From Pseudozyma flocculosa PF-1 (Eukaryota; Basidiomycota; Ustilaginomycetes; Ustilaginales; Ustilaginaceae), in assembly GCF_000417875.1 (NCBI RefSeq), contig NW_006920880.1, positions 440,260-504,259 on the forward strand: a DNA stretch of 64,000 nt. Reading direction: 5' to 3'. The translations under genes were made by a program, and so were the position numbers. The notes below the pieces were generated by a model. That model was not told where the DNA came from. It ran no database searches and saw only the letters and a program-made list of their open reading frames with translations. Of this stretch, positions 10,325 to 19,256 are shown piece by piece; the first letter of the stretch is position 1, and each line of letters opens with the position of its first letter.

Positions 10325-12238
10325 ATGGGCAACCCGATCAATGGCGCCGGCGCGGCGACAAATGGCCGCGCCAACGGCGGCGGCGACGACGACGAGCTGG
10401 CCGCCTACGCCGCGGCACGGCAGTCGCTCATCCACGAGGAGAGGTCGCAGCGGTACGACTATGCCGCCATCCAGTCGCTCTCGCCCGCGGGCCGGCGCGC
10501 GCAGGGCATCGTCTCGTCGATCCGCGACCAAGAGGTGGCCAGCGTGTGGGAGACCAACAAGCCCGACGTCGCGCCGCCCACCAACAACAGCGACGGCACC
10601 ACGACCACCGTCGTGCCGCACCCGCCCGTGCCCGCGCCCGCGCCGCATCTGTCCAGGTACGCCGGGATGGACTTCCAGGGTGCGCGCAAGGCCGGCCTGT
10701 TTCGCAGCGAGGACCTCGAGTCGGCGGCGGCGTGGCGGCGCAACCAGGACCAGCTGCGGCTCTGGCGCATCGTCCGCCGCATGCCAAAGGGCGCGCTGCT
10801 CCACTGCCACTTTGACGGCAGCGTCGATGCGCGCTGGCTCATTGCGCGCGCCGTCGAGACCGACGCCATGTGCGTCAAGGCCAACATGCCCCTCGTCGAT
10901 GAGGCGACCCTCTACGCCGACGACTGCCAGCTCACCTTCCTCGTCCTGCCCGCCGCCGATGTCGAGGCGGCCAGGGGCAAGGGCGCGTCGATCTGGACGG
11001 CCAACTACCAGCCAGACACCTGGGTCCCCTTTGGCGAGGCGCGCTCCTCGTTCCCCTTCCCGCACCCCTACCGCGACGTGGCGAGCGAGGTGCCCTCGTA
11101 CCTCTTTCCGGCCCCGGCGGCGCCGACCACCGACGCGCGGCAGCGCGCCAACCGCTTCGACGCCTACGTCCACAGCCTGATGACGCTCACGCCCTCGCTG
11201 CACCAGCCGCCGCACACCAACAGCAAGCAGGCGTGGGCCAAATTCATCAAGACGTTCCACGTCATCGGCGGCCTGCTGGGCTACGAGCCGACGCTGCGCG
11301 GCTACATCAAGCAGATGCTCAAGTCGCACGCCCGCGACGGCATCGCCTATACCGAGGTGCGCATGAACTTTTTCGACGAGGCCATGGTGCGCGCCGACGG
11401 CCGCCGCGACCTGGGCCACGCCGAGTGGGTGCGCATCTTTGGCGAGGCCGTCGACGAGGCGCGCGCCGAGCTGGCGCGCGACGAGCCCGACGTCGCCTTT
11501 TGGGGCGCGCGCATCATCTACGTGACGGTGCGCATCGTCGACAACGAGCGGCTGCGCTGGTACTGCGACGACTGCATCGACCTCAAGCGCCGCTTCCCGG
11601 ACCTCATTGTCGGATTCGACCTCGTGGGCCACGAGGACCCGGGCGTACCGCTCAAGGCCTACATTCCGGAGCTGCTGCGCTTCCGTCGCCGCGTCGCCGA
11701 GCAAGGGCTGCCCACCATCCCGTTCGTCTTCCACGCGGGCGAGACCCTGTCCGACGGCGGACCGGCCGACTGCAACCTGTACGATGCGCTGCTCCTCGAC
11801 ACGCGCCGGCTGGGCCACGCCCTCAGCCTGGCGCGCCACCCGCACCTCGTATCGCTCGTCAAAGAGCGCGACGTGGCCGTCGAATGCTGCCCGATTTCCA
11901 ACCAGGTGCTCGGCTACGCCTCGAGCGTCGCCAGCCATCCGTCGCTCCTTGCCCTGCTCAACGACAACGTCGCCCTCACCCTCTCGAGCGACGACCCGTC
12001 GATTTTCGAAAACTTCGGCCTCAGCTACGACTTCTACCAGCTCCTCGTCTCGAGCGACGCCACGTCCCTCGCCAGCCTCGGCGTCATTGCGCGCAGGTCG
12101 ATCCGGTATACCCTCGCCGACGAGCACCAGAGGCAAAAGTGGGAGCTCGACTTTGACCGCCAGTGGTCCGCGTTTGTCGACTGGGTCGTCGGCGAGTTTG
12201 GCGGCGGCGGCGGCGACGGCGACGCCCTGCCCAACTGA
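10325..12238 (+). CDS. ADGF/CECR1-type adenosine deaminase-like hydrolase
   Basis: An amidohydrolase-fold enzyme of the adenosine deaminase-related growth factor group, predicted to deaminate adenosine or a related nucleoside. Single exon, 637 residues. Metal-binding HxH is H160/H162 in GALLHCHFDGSVDARWL. The catalytic His-Glu pair is H470/E473 in VFHAGETLSDGG. D556/D557 sit in LTLSSDDPSIFENFG. Other family blocks include VRIVDNERLRWYCDDCIDL, VGFDLVGHEDPG and VECCPISNQVLGY. It has the ADGF-type long N-terminal region, but the N-terminus (MGNPINGAGAATNGRANG) is not a signal peptide. The fungal protein is therefore probably cytosolic, unlike secreted animal ADGFs. An inserted stretch (residues ~215-285) is rich in aromatic and Pro residues. 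Confidence 0.85.
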   Translation: MGNPINGAGAATNGRANGGGDDDELAAYAAARQSLIHEERSQRYDYAAIQSLSPAGRRAQGIVSSIRDQEVASVWETNKPDVAPPTNNSDGTTTTVVPHPPVPAPAPHLSRYAGMDFQGARKAGLFRSEDLESAAAWRRNQDQLRLWRIVRRMPKGALLHCHFDGSVDARWLIARAVETDAMCVKANMPLVDEATLYADDCQLTFLVLPAADVEAARGKGASIWTANYQPDTWVPFGEARSSFPFPHPYRDVASEVPSYLFPAPAAPTTDARQRANRFDAYVHSLMTLTPSLHQPPHTNSKQAWAKFIKTFHVIGGLLGYEPTLRGYIKQMLKSHARDGIAYTEVRMNFFDEAMVRADGRRDLGHAEWVRIFGEAVDEARAELARDEPDVAFWGARIIYVTVRIVDNERLRWYCDDCIDLKRRFPDLIVGFDLVGHEDPGVPLKAYIPELLRFRRRVAEQGLPTIPFVFHAGETLSDGGPADCNLYDALLLDTRRLGHALSLARHPHLVSLVKERDVAVECCPISNQVLGYASSVASHPSLLALLNDNVALTLSSDDPSIFENFGLSYDFYQLLVSSDATSLASLGVIARRSIRYTLADEHQRQKWELDFDRQWSAFVDWVVGEFGGGGGDGDALPN

Positions 12239-12459
12239 GCGGGGTCGGCCGGCGCTGCAGCCGGTACTCTCTGTATCTATCTTTGCTCATTGTCGTGCTG
12301 CTATTGTACCGTCGCGCAATCGTTTAGATGGAGATGAAGAAGGAGGGGGAAAAAAGCACTCTGGCCGTGCGATGCCACCAGGGCCGCCCTCGGCGTCCGC
12401 CGCTCTGTTCGACTGCCTCGCCCGGCAGGTCGCTTTCTGTATTGGCGCCTCGCCGCTCT

Positions 12460-13533
12460 CTAGGGCTCCTTGATCGTCGTCCGCTCGGCGAGGTACTGGT
12501 AGTCGGCCATGCACGCCTCGATGGTCTGCTCGACGTCTCTCGGCAGCGGCTTTTTCTTGTCGCCGCCGTTTTGCTGCGCCGGTTCCGGGGCCTGGTTCTG
12601 GAATCCCGTCGAGTTTTCGGCGCCCTTGTGGTAGGTGCCCCACTTTTTCCACTCCTCGACGGGCCCCGACTCCCAGCTGAGCATCTGCCTGTCAAAGGGG
12701 ATGCCGACGGCGTGGCAGTACTGCGAGACGGTGTGTTCAGGGTGGGCGAGGAGGACCTTTGCGTCGATGAGGGGCGGGGGCAGCGGCTGGTGCTGCAGCG
12801 TTCCCGGCCTGCTCGACTCGTCGTCGGGCGAGGCCGAGTAGGTGTTGAAGGTCGACTTGGGGTTGGCGAGCCAGTCGTAGAGGATGCGCAGCTCGGCGTA
12901 GCCCGCCTCTGCGCCGTCAAAGTACTCGAAGCCGGCCGCCTTTTCCTCGACGCACTTCCAGTACGACGGGACCGACTTTTCCGGGGTGCGGATGAGGAAG
13001 GTATGCTTGAAGCGGCGGAGGAGCCAGGTGGGCAGCACCGTGGGGTTCTCGAGCGGGTCGTAGTCGCCCGACTGGTGGAGCTGGGGGGTCGAGGGGACCG
13101 AGTTGGACTTGGTGGCCGGGTAGACCTTGGACTCTGGGTGGAGGCGGCGCAGGCGGTCGGCGGGGAAGATGTACTGGGCCATGTCCTTGATGAAGACGTA
13201 CTTGGGGGGCCACTGCTTGTTGGGGGCCAGCGACTCGGGGCGGGTTGCGGCGTCGGGCGAGGCGACGAGGAGGGAGCGGGTGACGCTCTCGAGGGTCGTG
13301 TTCCAGTGCTCGGTGGCCCTGCAGGTGTCGTCGTCGTAGCGGTTGCAGGCGCGCGACTGCGAGTAGTAGAAGGGGTCGCCCAGGGGCTCGTGGAAGACGT
13401 GGGTGTCGGAGCGCTGCATGAGGGCGCGCTCAAAGGCCGTCGAGCACGAGCGCGGGTGGCACCACACAATGATGGGCGTCGGCGGCGTCGCCGAGGACGA
13501 GGACGGGGTCGGGGCCGAGGTCGAGGTCGACAT
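12460..13533 (-). CDS. Sulfotransferase-like P-loop protein
   Basis: Single exon, 357 residues. After a Ser/Thr/Pro leader, residues 21-38 read PIIVWCHPRSCSTAFERA, the 5'-phosphosulfate-binding loop form typical of fungal and bacterial sulfotransferase-family proteins (HPRS.STAFERA). A second family block near the middle, TFLIRTPEKSVPSYWKC, matches the 3'-phosphate-binding segment (RxP...S). HEPLGDPFYYSQSRAC is also typical of this branch. The acceptor is unknown. Many fungal relatives are annotated only as P-loop NTPases, and catalytic activity on PAPS is inferred, not shown. It is convergent with the upstream deaminase gene, with 221 bases between stops. Confidence 0.75.
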   Translation of the reverse strand: MSTSTSAPTPSSSSATPPTPIIVWCHPRSCSTAFERALMQRSDTHVFHEPLGDPFYYSQSRACNRYDDDTCRATEHWNTTLESVTRSLLVASPDAATRPESLAPNKQWPPKYVFIKDMAQYIFPADRLRRLHPESKVYPATKSNSVPSTPQLHQSGDYDPLENPTVLPTWLLRRFKHTFLIRTPEKSVPSYWKCVEEKAAGFEYFDGAEAGYAELRILYDWLANPKSTFNTYSASPDDESSRPGTLQHQPLPPPLIDAKVLLAHPEHTVSQYCHAVGIPFDRQMLSWESGPVEEWKKWGTYHKGAENSTGFQNQAPEPAQQNGGDKKKPLPRDVEQTIEACMADYQYLAERTTIKEP

Positions 13534-13777
13534 GGTGGTCAGGCGTCGCTGGGATGGGTTGCGGTGCGGTGCCGGTGCCGAAGGAGATGTGCAAGGAAAG
13601 GAGCCGGAAGCCAGCAGGAGGGAAGAGAGGGGGAGAGAGGAGGAGAAGAGGGGGAGAAGAGGGGGACCAGGCCGGGCGTCGACGACGTGGGTCTGCGCAT
13701 ACGTGTATAAGTACCGTCTGCCCGTTGTTCCGAAGAGAGTCGATGGGGCAGAGGGCGGCGGCGGGTGGGCGGCTAAA

Positions 13778-13843
13778 CCCTACCCTACCCTACCCTACCC
13801 TGCCCTGCCCTGCCCTGCCCTGCCCTGCCCTGCCCTGCCCTGC
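13778..13843. repeat. CCCTA then CCCTG tandem repeats (telomere-like pentamers)
   Basis: About four CCCTA units follow TAAACCC, then about nine CCCTG units. The first part resembles degenerate telomeric CCCTAA, but the unit is five bases, so it may simply be a microsatellite. It lies in the upstream region of the sulfotransferase-like gene. Confidence 0.9.
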
Positions 13844-14426
13844 TCTCGGGCCTGACCGACGGCCAGACAGGTGATGCCGCAGAGGCCAACATGAACTACG
13901 CCGCAGCGGGGGGCTGCTCGCTCGTCAAGACGGCGGAGCGTGGCAGGCGCCGACAGGCGGGGCTGGCTCGGGCCCTTGGTGCCGTACCTGGTTGGCTGGC
14001 AGCCGTCGGCGCTCGAGTCGATCGACGTCGGTCTGCCTACAGAGAGAGAAGATAGAGCGAGAAGCGATAGGCTGGTCAGCTGAGCGCGACGAGACCTCTC
14101 TCTCTGGAGGCCAAAGGCGGTTTTCAGTTCATCGAGAGGGTGGACGTGGCCTGGCAGGCAGGAAAGGCCGGGGCGTGGTGTCAGAGAGAGCGATGATGGC
14201 GTATGTAGGTCTGCGTCGACGTACGCGTGCCCTGCCTGCCGTGTCCTGGCCTGCCTTGGCCTGGCCTGGCCGGCTTGCTTGGCGTTTGGGGCCTGTCGCT
14301 GCGCTGCGTTGGGCGATGGTGGAGAGCAGACCTGCAGCCCGCCAGCCTGACCGCCAGCCAGCCAGCGGCCGCGGGACCCTGGAAACTGCTTCTCTGCTGG
14401 CCGGGCCCCGGACGTGCCGCCGTTCC

Positions 14427-14469
14427 GGCCAGGCCAGGCCAGGCCAGGCCAGGCCAGGCCAGGGCCAGG
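14427..14469. repeat. GGCCA tandem repeat
   Basis: A run of GGCCA pentamers ending in GGCCAGGGCCAGGGCC. Each unit contains the self-complementary GGCC, so both strands look alike. Confidence 0.9.
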
Positions 14470-15305
14470 GCCCGACCCCACAGACCATCGCGCCAGGGCC
14501 AAGTCAGGCCGCGGCCCAACCCTCGAGCCCGACTGCCCGCATCACCACCACCGACAACTCAGCCACACCGCCCGCCGCTCAACTCAAACAAGCAGCCTGG
14601 GAGCCACGGTTTACGAGCGCATGGAACGCGATGCGAGAAAAAGCTGCCAACTTTCATAAGTCATCAATCATCGACACGGAATCGGGCGTCGACGTGGTAA
14701 GACGACGCCACCACCACCCGTCAGACTGCCAGATCGGACCAGCGCGTCCAACGGGCTACGAAACAACGACCCAACCACGGGTCGAAACGCCTCCGGATCG
14801 ACGACGAAAGGGGGGGATAGAGACAAGGGACCAAGAGACAAAGAGGGGGAAGAGCGAGGGTGAAAGGGTTAGAGGAAGAAGGACGAAACGACAGAGAGCG
14901 AGGAAAAGAGACAGCGAGCAGAGGGCAGGTTCAAGGGCGAAAAAGGCCACTTCTGCTGGAATGCGTTCGGGAAAGAGGCGAGGGATATCTATCGTCTCGG
15001 CGACGGCGGCGGCGGCGTCACCCCAGACGGCCTCGGCAGGCAGGCGCGCCACCGAGGACTTGTACTTTTTGAAGAGTCGGACGGTGGAAGAAGGCGAAAT
15101 CGACGACGCCAGGAAGCGAGAAACGACACGGCCGGACAAGGTATCACGTCGCCAGAACAGAGCACAACAGCGTCAGGGTCGAGGAGGGTCGCGGGCGCGC
15201 CAAAGGCACCCAAGGCCGAGGGCCGAGGCAGAGGGAAGGCGCAGGCGCAGGCGCATGGTGGTGGAGCGGTGGCATGGTGAAGGTCGTCGATCGGGGGACC
15301 GCCGT

Positions 15306-18300
15306 TCAGTTGTGAGACCAGGCCGACGTGGCCAGCGGGGCAAACGCGCTGCCACCGTGAAGCAAGGCGCGACCGCCATTGAGCAGCGCAGAGGGCACCA
15401 GCGGCCCAGAGAACGACGACGGACCGTGCGACCGAAGCGACGACAGCGACGACGACGCCAGCGGTCGGCAGTGTCGGCCGTCAAAGTCGGACTGGGTCCG
15501 GTTCAGGCCGCTGCGCTGGGGCTCTGCCGCGCCGTGCTGCGACGGTGGAAAGGGCGAGTACTCGTCGTCGAACGCGTCGTCGTCGTCGTCGTCACCGCCT
15601 TCGCGGCCGTCAGCGACGACGTGTTTGTTGCCTTTGGCGACGTCGGACGCGGCGCCGCCCTTGATCGCCGACATGCCCGTCGCAATCGCGGGCGCAGAGT
15701 GGCAGTGCTGATGATGGGCGTGGAGCGACGACGAGGGGCGTCGTTCTTGCATCCTGCCCCACGCGTTCGACGCCTGGGCCTGCGCCGAGGCAGCAGCGGC
15801 GGAGGCGAGATCGTCGGCGTCGTCAATCCTGTCCGACTCCCCCGCTGGCGGCGGCCCATCGAGGCTAAATTGTGGGTCCGCTTCAAAGGGCGCGAGAGCC
15901 TCCTCGAGCACCAGCAGCATGCGCTTGCGGCATTCCTGGTCGCCGGCCGCGACAAGCGACGTGCGATCAAACGACGATCGGCGTGCCTCGCCGCCGGTAG
16001 ACTTGCCCGTAGCGCGCTCGTCGATGGCCATCACCTCCTCGCGTGCCTTGACATTCTGCAGGAAGGCCACCCAGGTGTCGTCGGGCACCGCCACCTCGTA
16101 GTTGCAGCGCTTGAGGAAGTAGGCCTCGATCTGGTTGAGCTCGAGGAGCGGGATGCCCGTCACCTCGTTCCACGTCTTGTTGGTGAACGTGTTGTCGTCG
16201 AGGTGCTTGTTGGCGATCATCATGCCGAGCGTGAACAGCTTGAAGGGCGCCGCCGACGTGGGCTGGGCAAACAGCTCGACCGCCTCGGGATCCATTGAGC
16301 CATCAGCCATCAGAGCGAGGTAGGGCAGGCGCAGCGCGTAGAGGATGCCGAGCAAGAAGGCCGTCGGGGAGAGGAGGGTCTGCGCGAGCACCTGGTGGGC
16401 AAAGCGGCGGAAGGCCGGACTCGGCTCGCTGGCGTGTGTCGAGACGGCGCCGACGACCGAGTCGCGCGGAGATCGGCTGCGGAGGGCCGATCCGCCAAGC
16501 GCGGGCGAGCGATGCATCCGGCTGCCATCGAATTGGTCGTTGGCGGTTACGAGCGAGACAAAGTCCTCCGGGTTGGCGCTCCAACGCCACTCGGGAGAGA
16601 CGAGGCGGAGCGCAGAGAGGATCCTGTCACGCGCGCGGTCGGCCCACCTGGGCGAGCTGGACGCCTTGCGCGCCGCCCTGCCGCCATGCGGGTAGACCGC
16701 CGACTCTGACTGCGAGCGATCGAGCCCGAGCCCGACGGGCGGGTGGGGCGCCGAGTACGTCGCGCCGTCGCTCCGCGTGCCCGCAATCGGGTTGAGCGAA
16801 GGGCTGTGGCTGCCCAGCGAGGATGGCGTCCCGGGCTCCGAGCTTGTGGCAGAACTCGCACCAGAGCTGTGTCCGCCAGTCGAGCCGCTCGAGATCCGGT
16901 GTCGACGGCGGGCGTCTGCTGCGGTGGCGGCGGCGTTCGAGGCGTGGGCACCAGCGCCGCCGAGCTTGGAGGCACTGCTGGCGCCGACCGCGAGGCGGTG
17001 GAGCTGGCTGACCGACTCGGTGTTGACGATGCCGCTGGATCCAGACAGACCCAGTCCCGGGTTGGCCGTGCGCAGCGCAGCGGTGCTTTCCGGGCCAAAG
17101 GGCGACTGGAAGGCATTCCAGTCCCTAGGCTGACTCTTGAGCAAGTTGGCGGTCGACCACGGCGAAAGCAAGGGAGTCGCGAGCGACGGCGTCGACGAGC
17201 TCGAAGGGACCGAACCACCACCGCCCGATCGAGTGTCGTCGCTGCCCTCGTTGCCGTAGGCGAATGCGGCAGCTTCTTCTTCGACCTCCTGAGCTTGGAA
17301 GAGGATGCCGGCGTCGAAGAAGGCGGCAGACGCATTCCAGACGACCTGAGCACCAAAGGCGGCGATGGGCACGGACGACTTGTCCAGGGTGTCGGGCGAA
17401 GGAGGGGCAGGACCCTTGGACTGGGCGTCGGGCATCTCGGCGCTCGGCGGCGGTACGTGCGGGTGGTCTTCCGGCACCGCAGTACGGTCGACGGCGGCGG
17501 CGGCGGCAGCAGCAGCAGCAGCAGCAGCATTGGCGTCCCTCTCGACTTCCGCAGCGCGCTGCATGTGATGCTGGTCACGAGCTCGACCCCATTGGTCAAC
17601 GTCCTCGGCCATCGCATGGGATTCAAGCCGAGATGCGGCAGGGTTCCAGTCCTTGGCCTGCGCGGACATGGCCACATCGCCAAGCCCGACGAAAGCGCCG
17701 CGGCGGCCAGGATCGAGCTGAGCATCCCGGAAGGCGCCTTCGAACGGCTGCCTGCGACCATACTGGTCGTGATACGGGAGCTCCGCGTCGCCGCGCGGCG
17801 GACAGCGCTGGTGGCCTCCGTCGGCGTGATAGGCAGCCTCCTCGCTGTCCTGGACGCGACCCCAATGCCGAGCGTCGTAGCGCGACTGGTCGTTCCGATG
17901 GTGGCGGTCAGCGCGCTGGTGGGGAGCATGTTCCCATCCAGCGGCGTGTGAGCCGTTCCGACGGTCTGGGTAGACGGAAGTCGGCCCGTGGGCACCGCCA
18001 AAGCCGACGTCATCGCGTTGCAGTTGCGGTCGAGGAGCATACACATCCTGCATGGGCGGGAGTTGCTGAGCGAAGCCGCCTGGAGCCATGGCACCGACGG
18101 GCGCCTGCGTCCAGGCTCCAGCAACGGGGCGGCCATCCTGCCACTCCTGCGCGGCGCGATGAGCCTCGGCACGTCGAATGGCATGGTTGACGTGATCGAG
18201 CGGCTCATCACCCCGCTGAGGCCGGCCCGAGGACCAGCGATCGTTGCCTCCCCGGAAGTGGCCCGCCGTGCTGGCTGCATTGTACGGGTCGCGTCCATGC

Positions 18301-19256
18301 CAGTCCGCGGCATGGCGATCATCGGCTGCGAAGCCGCGAGGATCCTCGTAGTCGAGGCGCTCGGAGAGGTGCTGGGGTTGATGATGAGTAGGTTGGTGCG
18401 GGTGATGGGGATGGTGGTGGTGGTGGTGAGAGACGTGGCGGTGGTCAGGGTAGACCTGGCGGTCGGGGACATGGGCCGCTTGCGGCTGGCGGGACTGGTC
18501 GGCGCGGTGGTGTTCTTCCTGCTGCAGCTTGGACAGCTGGTGATGGAGGATCAGTTGATGTTCGAGATCCTGGTGGGTCTGAGGCTGGCGCGCGAGCATC
18601 GGGTGACCACCGGCGGAGGCATACCACGGACCGCCATGGTGTGCTGGCGCGAAATGGCCGCCGCCATACGGATAGCCGTGGCCGCCGTACCAGCCGGCGG
18701 AGTATGCGCCGGCGGCCGCGGCGAGCGACGAGGCTCGCGCGGCGGCCGCACTCATCCTCGGGGCCTGCGGAGGCTGCCACATGCCCATCTGAGCAGCGTA
18801 CTCGTCCGGGTGCTGCTGCATCATCGTCGCCTGAGCTTGCGCGTGGGCTTGCGCATGAGCCTGAGACGGTGCCTGATGGCCGTGCATCCAACCTCCGCCT
18901 TGCGGATGGAAGGTGGCGTCGGCATTCATGCTGGCAGCGTAGGAGGAATAGTTGACGGCGGCAGGCGGGTGCGGAGCCTCCTGCCCGTGGCCGCGACCGA
19001 ACCCGCCGCGCTGATCTGCGTACGGGCCGGCATAGGCCCCCTGATGCTGGAAGGCCATGTCTTCGAGAAAAGGCGACGTGCGCACGGAAGGCGCTGCTGG
19101 CTTCGCCGCGGTGAGACGAGACGATGCCAAGCGGCCTTTCCGAGTCGGACGTGACGTGGGTGGAGAAGTTTGGGATGCGGTGCACCGAAGTGCGGAAGCA
19201 ACCGGCGAAGATGTAGGTGGAGCTGAACTTGGGTCGGAAGCGAAATTTTGGGCCAA
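15306..19256 (-). CDS. Very long Pho85-type cyclin (PCL/CLG1-like)
   Basis: Single exon, 1316 residues from the ATG at 19256. A later in-frame ATG at 19058 (MAFQHQGAYAGPYADQ) gives 1250 residues and may be the true start, because the extra 66 residues are compositionally leader-like. A cyclin-box fold lies at roughly residues 940-1075: FRRFAHQVLAQTLLSPTAF, LPYLALMADGS, FKLFTLGMMIANKHLDDNTF, TNKTWNEVTGIPLLELN, IEAYFLKRCNYEVAVPDDTW. This is the cyclin Pcl/Clg1 pattern that partners Pho85-family CDKs. Everything N-terminal is low complexity: Gln/His/Gly/Ala-rich segments, poly-His (SHHHHHHPHHPHQPTHH) and a poly-Ala run (about 12). The C-terminal 200 residues are Ser/Asp-rich. The CDK partner and process are inferred from family only. 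Confidence 0.85.
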   Translation of the reverse strand: MAQNFASDPSSAPPTSSPVASALRCTASQTSPPTSRPTRKGRLASSRLTAAKPAAPSVRTSPFLEDMAFQHQGAYAGPYADQRGGFGRGHGQEAPHPPAAVNYSSYAASMNADATFHPQGGGWMHGHQAPSQAHAQAHAQAQATMMQQHPDEYAAQMGMWQPPQAPRMSAAAARASSLAAAAGAYSAGWYGGHGYPYGGGHFAPAHHGGPWYASAGGHPMLARQPQTHQDLEHQLILHHQLSKLQQEEHHRADQSRQPQAAHVPDRQVYPDHRHVSHHHHHHPHHPHQPTHHQPQHLSERLDYEDPRGFAADDRHAADWHGRDPYNAASTAGHFRGGNDRWSSGRPQRGDEPLDHVNHAIRRAEAHRAAQEWQDGRPVAGAWTQAPVGAMAPGGFAQQLPPMQDVYAPRPQLQRDDVGFGGAHGPTSVYPDRRNGSHAAGWEHAPHQRADRHHRNDQSRYDARHWGRVQDSEEAAYHADGGHQRCPPRGDAELPYHDQYGRRQPFEGAFRDAQLDPGRRGAFVGLGDVAMSAQAKDWNPAASRLESHAMAEDVDQWGRARDQHHMQRAAEVERDANAAAAAAAAAAAAVDRTAVPEDHPHVPPPSAEMPDAQSKGPAPPSPDTLDKSSVPIAAFGAQVVWNASAAFFDAGILFQAQEVEEEAAAFAYGNEGSDDTRSGGGGSVPSSSSTPSLATPLLSPWSTANLLKSQPRDWNAFQSPFGPESTAALRTANPGLGLSGSSGIVNTESVSQLHRLAVGASSASKLGGAGAHASNAAATAADARRRHRISSGSTGGHSSGASSATSSEPGTPSSLGSHSPSLNPIAGTRSDGATYSAPHPPVGLGLDRSQSESAVYPHGGRAARKASSSPRWADRARDRILSALRLVSPEWRWSANPEDFVSLVTANDQFDGSRMHRSPALGGSALRSRSPRDSVVGAVSTHASEPSPAFRRFAHQVLAQTLLSPTAFLLGILYALRLPYLALMADGSMDPEAVELFAQPTSAAPFKLFTLGMMIANKHLDDNTFTNKTWNEVTGIPLLELNQIEAYFLKRCNYEVAVPDDTWVAFLQNVKAREEVMAIDERATGKSTGGEARRSSFDRTSLVAAGDQECRKRMLLVLEEALAPFEADPQFSLDGPPPAGESDRIDDADDLASAAAASAQAQASNAWGRMQERRPSSSLHAHHQHCHSAPAIATGMSAIKGGAASDVAKGNKHVVADGREGGDDDDDDAFDDEYSPFPPSQHGAAEPQRSGLNRTQSDFDGRHCRPLASSSLSSLRSHGPSSFSGPLVPSALLNGGRALLHGGSAFAPLATSAWSHN

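Larger units (their letters stand above)
13534..15305. other. Intergenic low-complexity region
   Basis: About 1.8 kb between the sulfotransferase start and the end of the cyclin gene. It contains CCCTA/CCCTG and GGCCA tandem repeats and purine-rich tracts. A long plus-strand frame (13992-16298) crosses it but is Arg-rich repeat translation that continues antisense through the cyclin gene, so it is not accepted. Confidence 0.6.

Noticed and set aside
13992..16298. Plus-strand open frame of 768 codons
   Set aside because: Arg/Gly-rich, starts in pentamer repeats and runs antisense through the C-terminal part of the cyclin gene. A GC-rich shadow frame.
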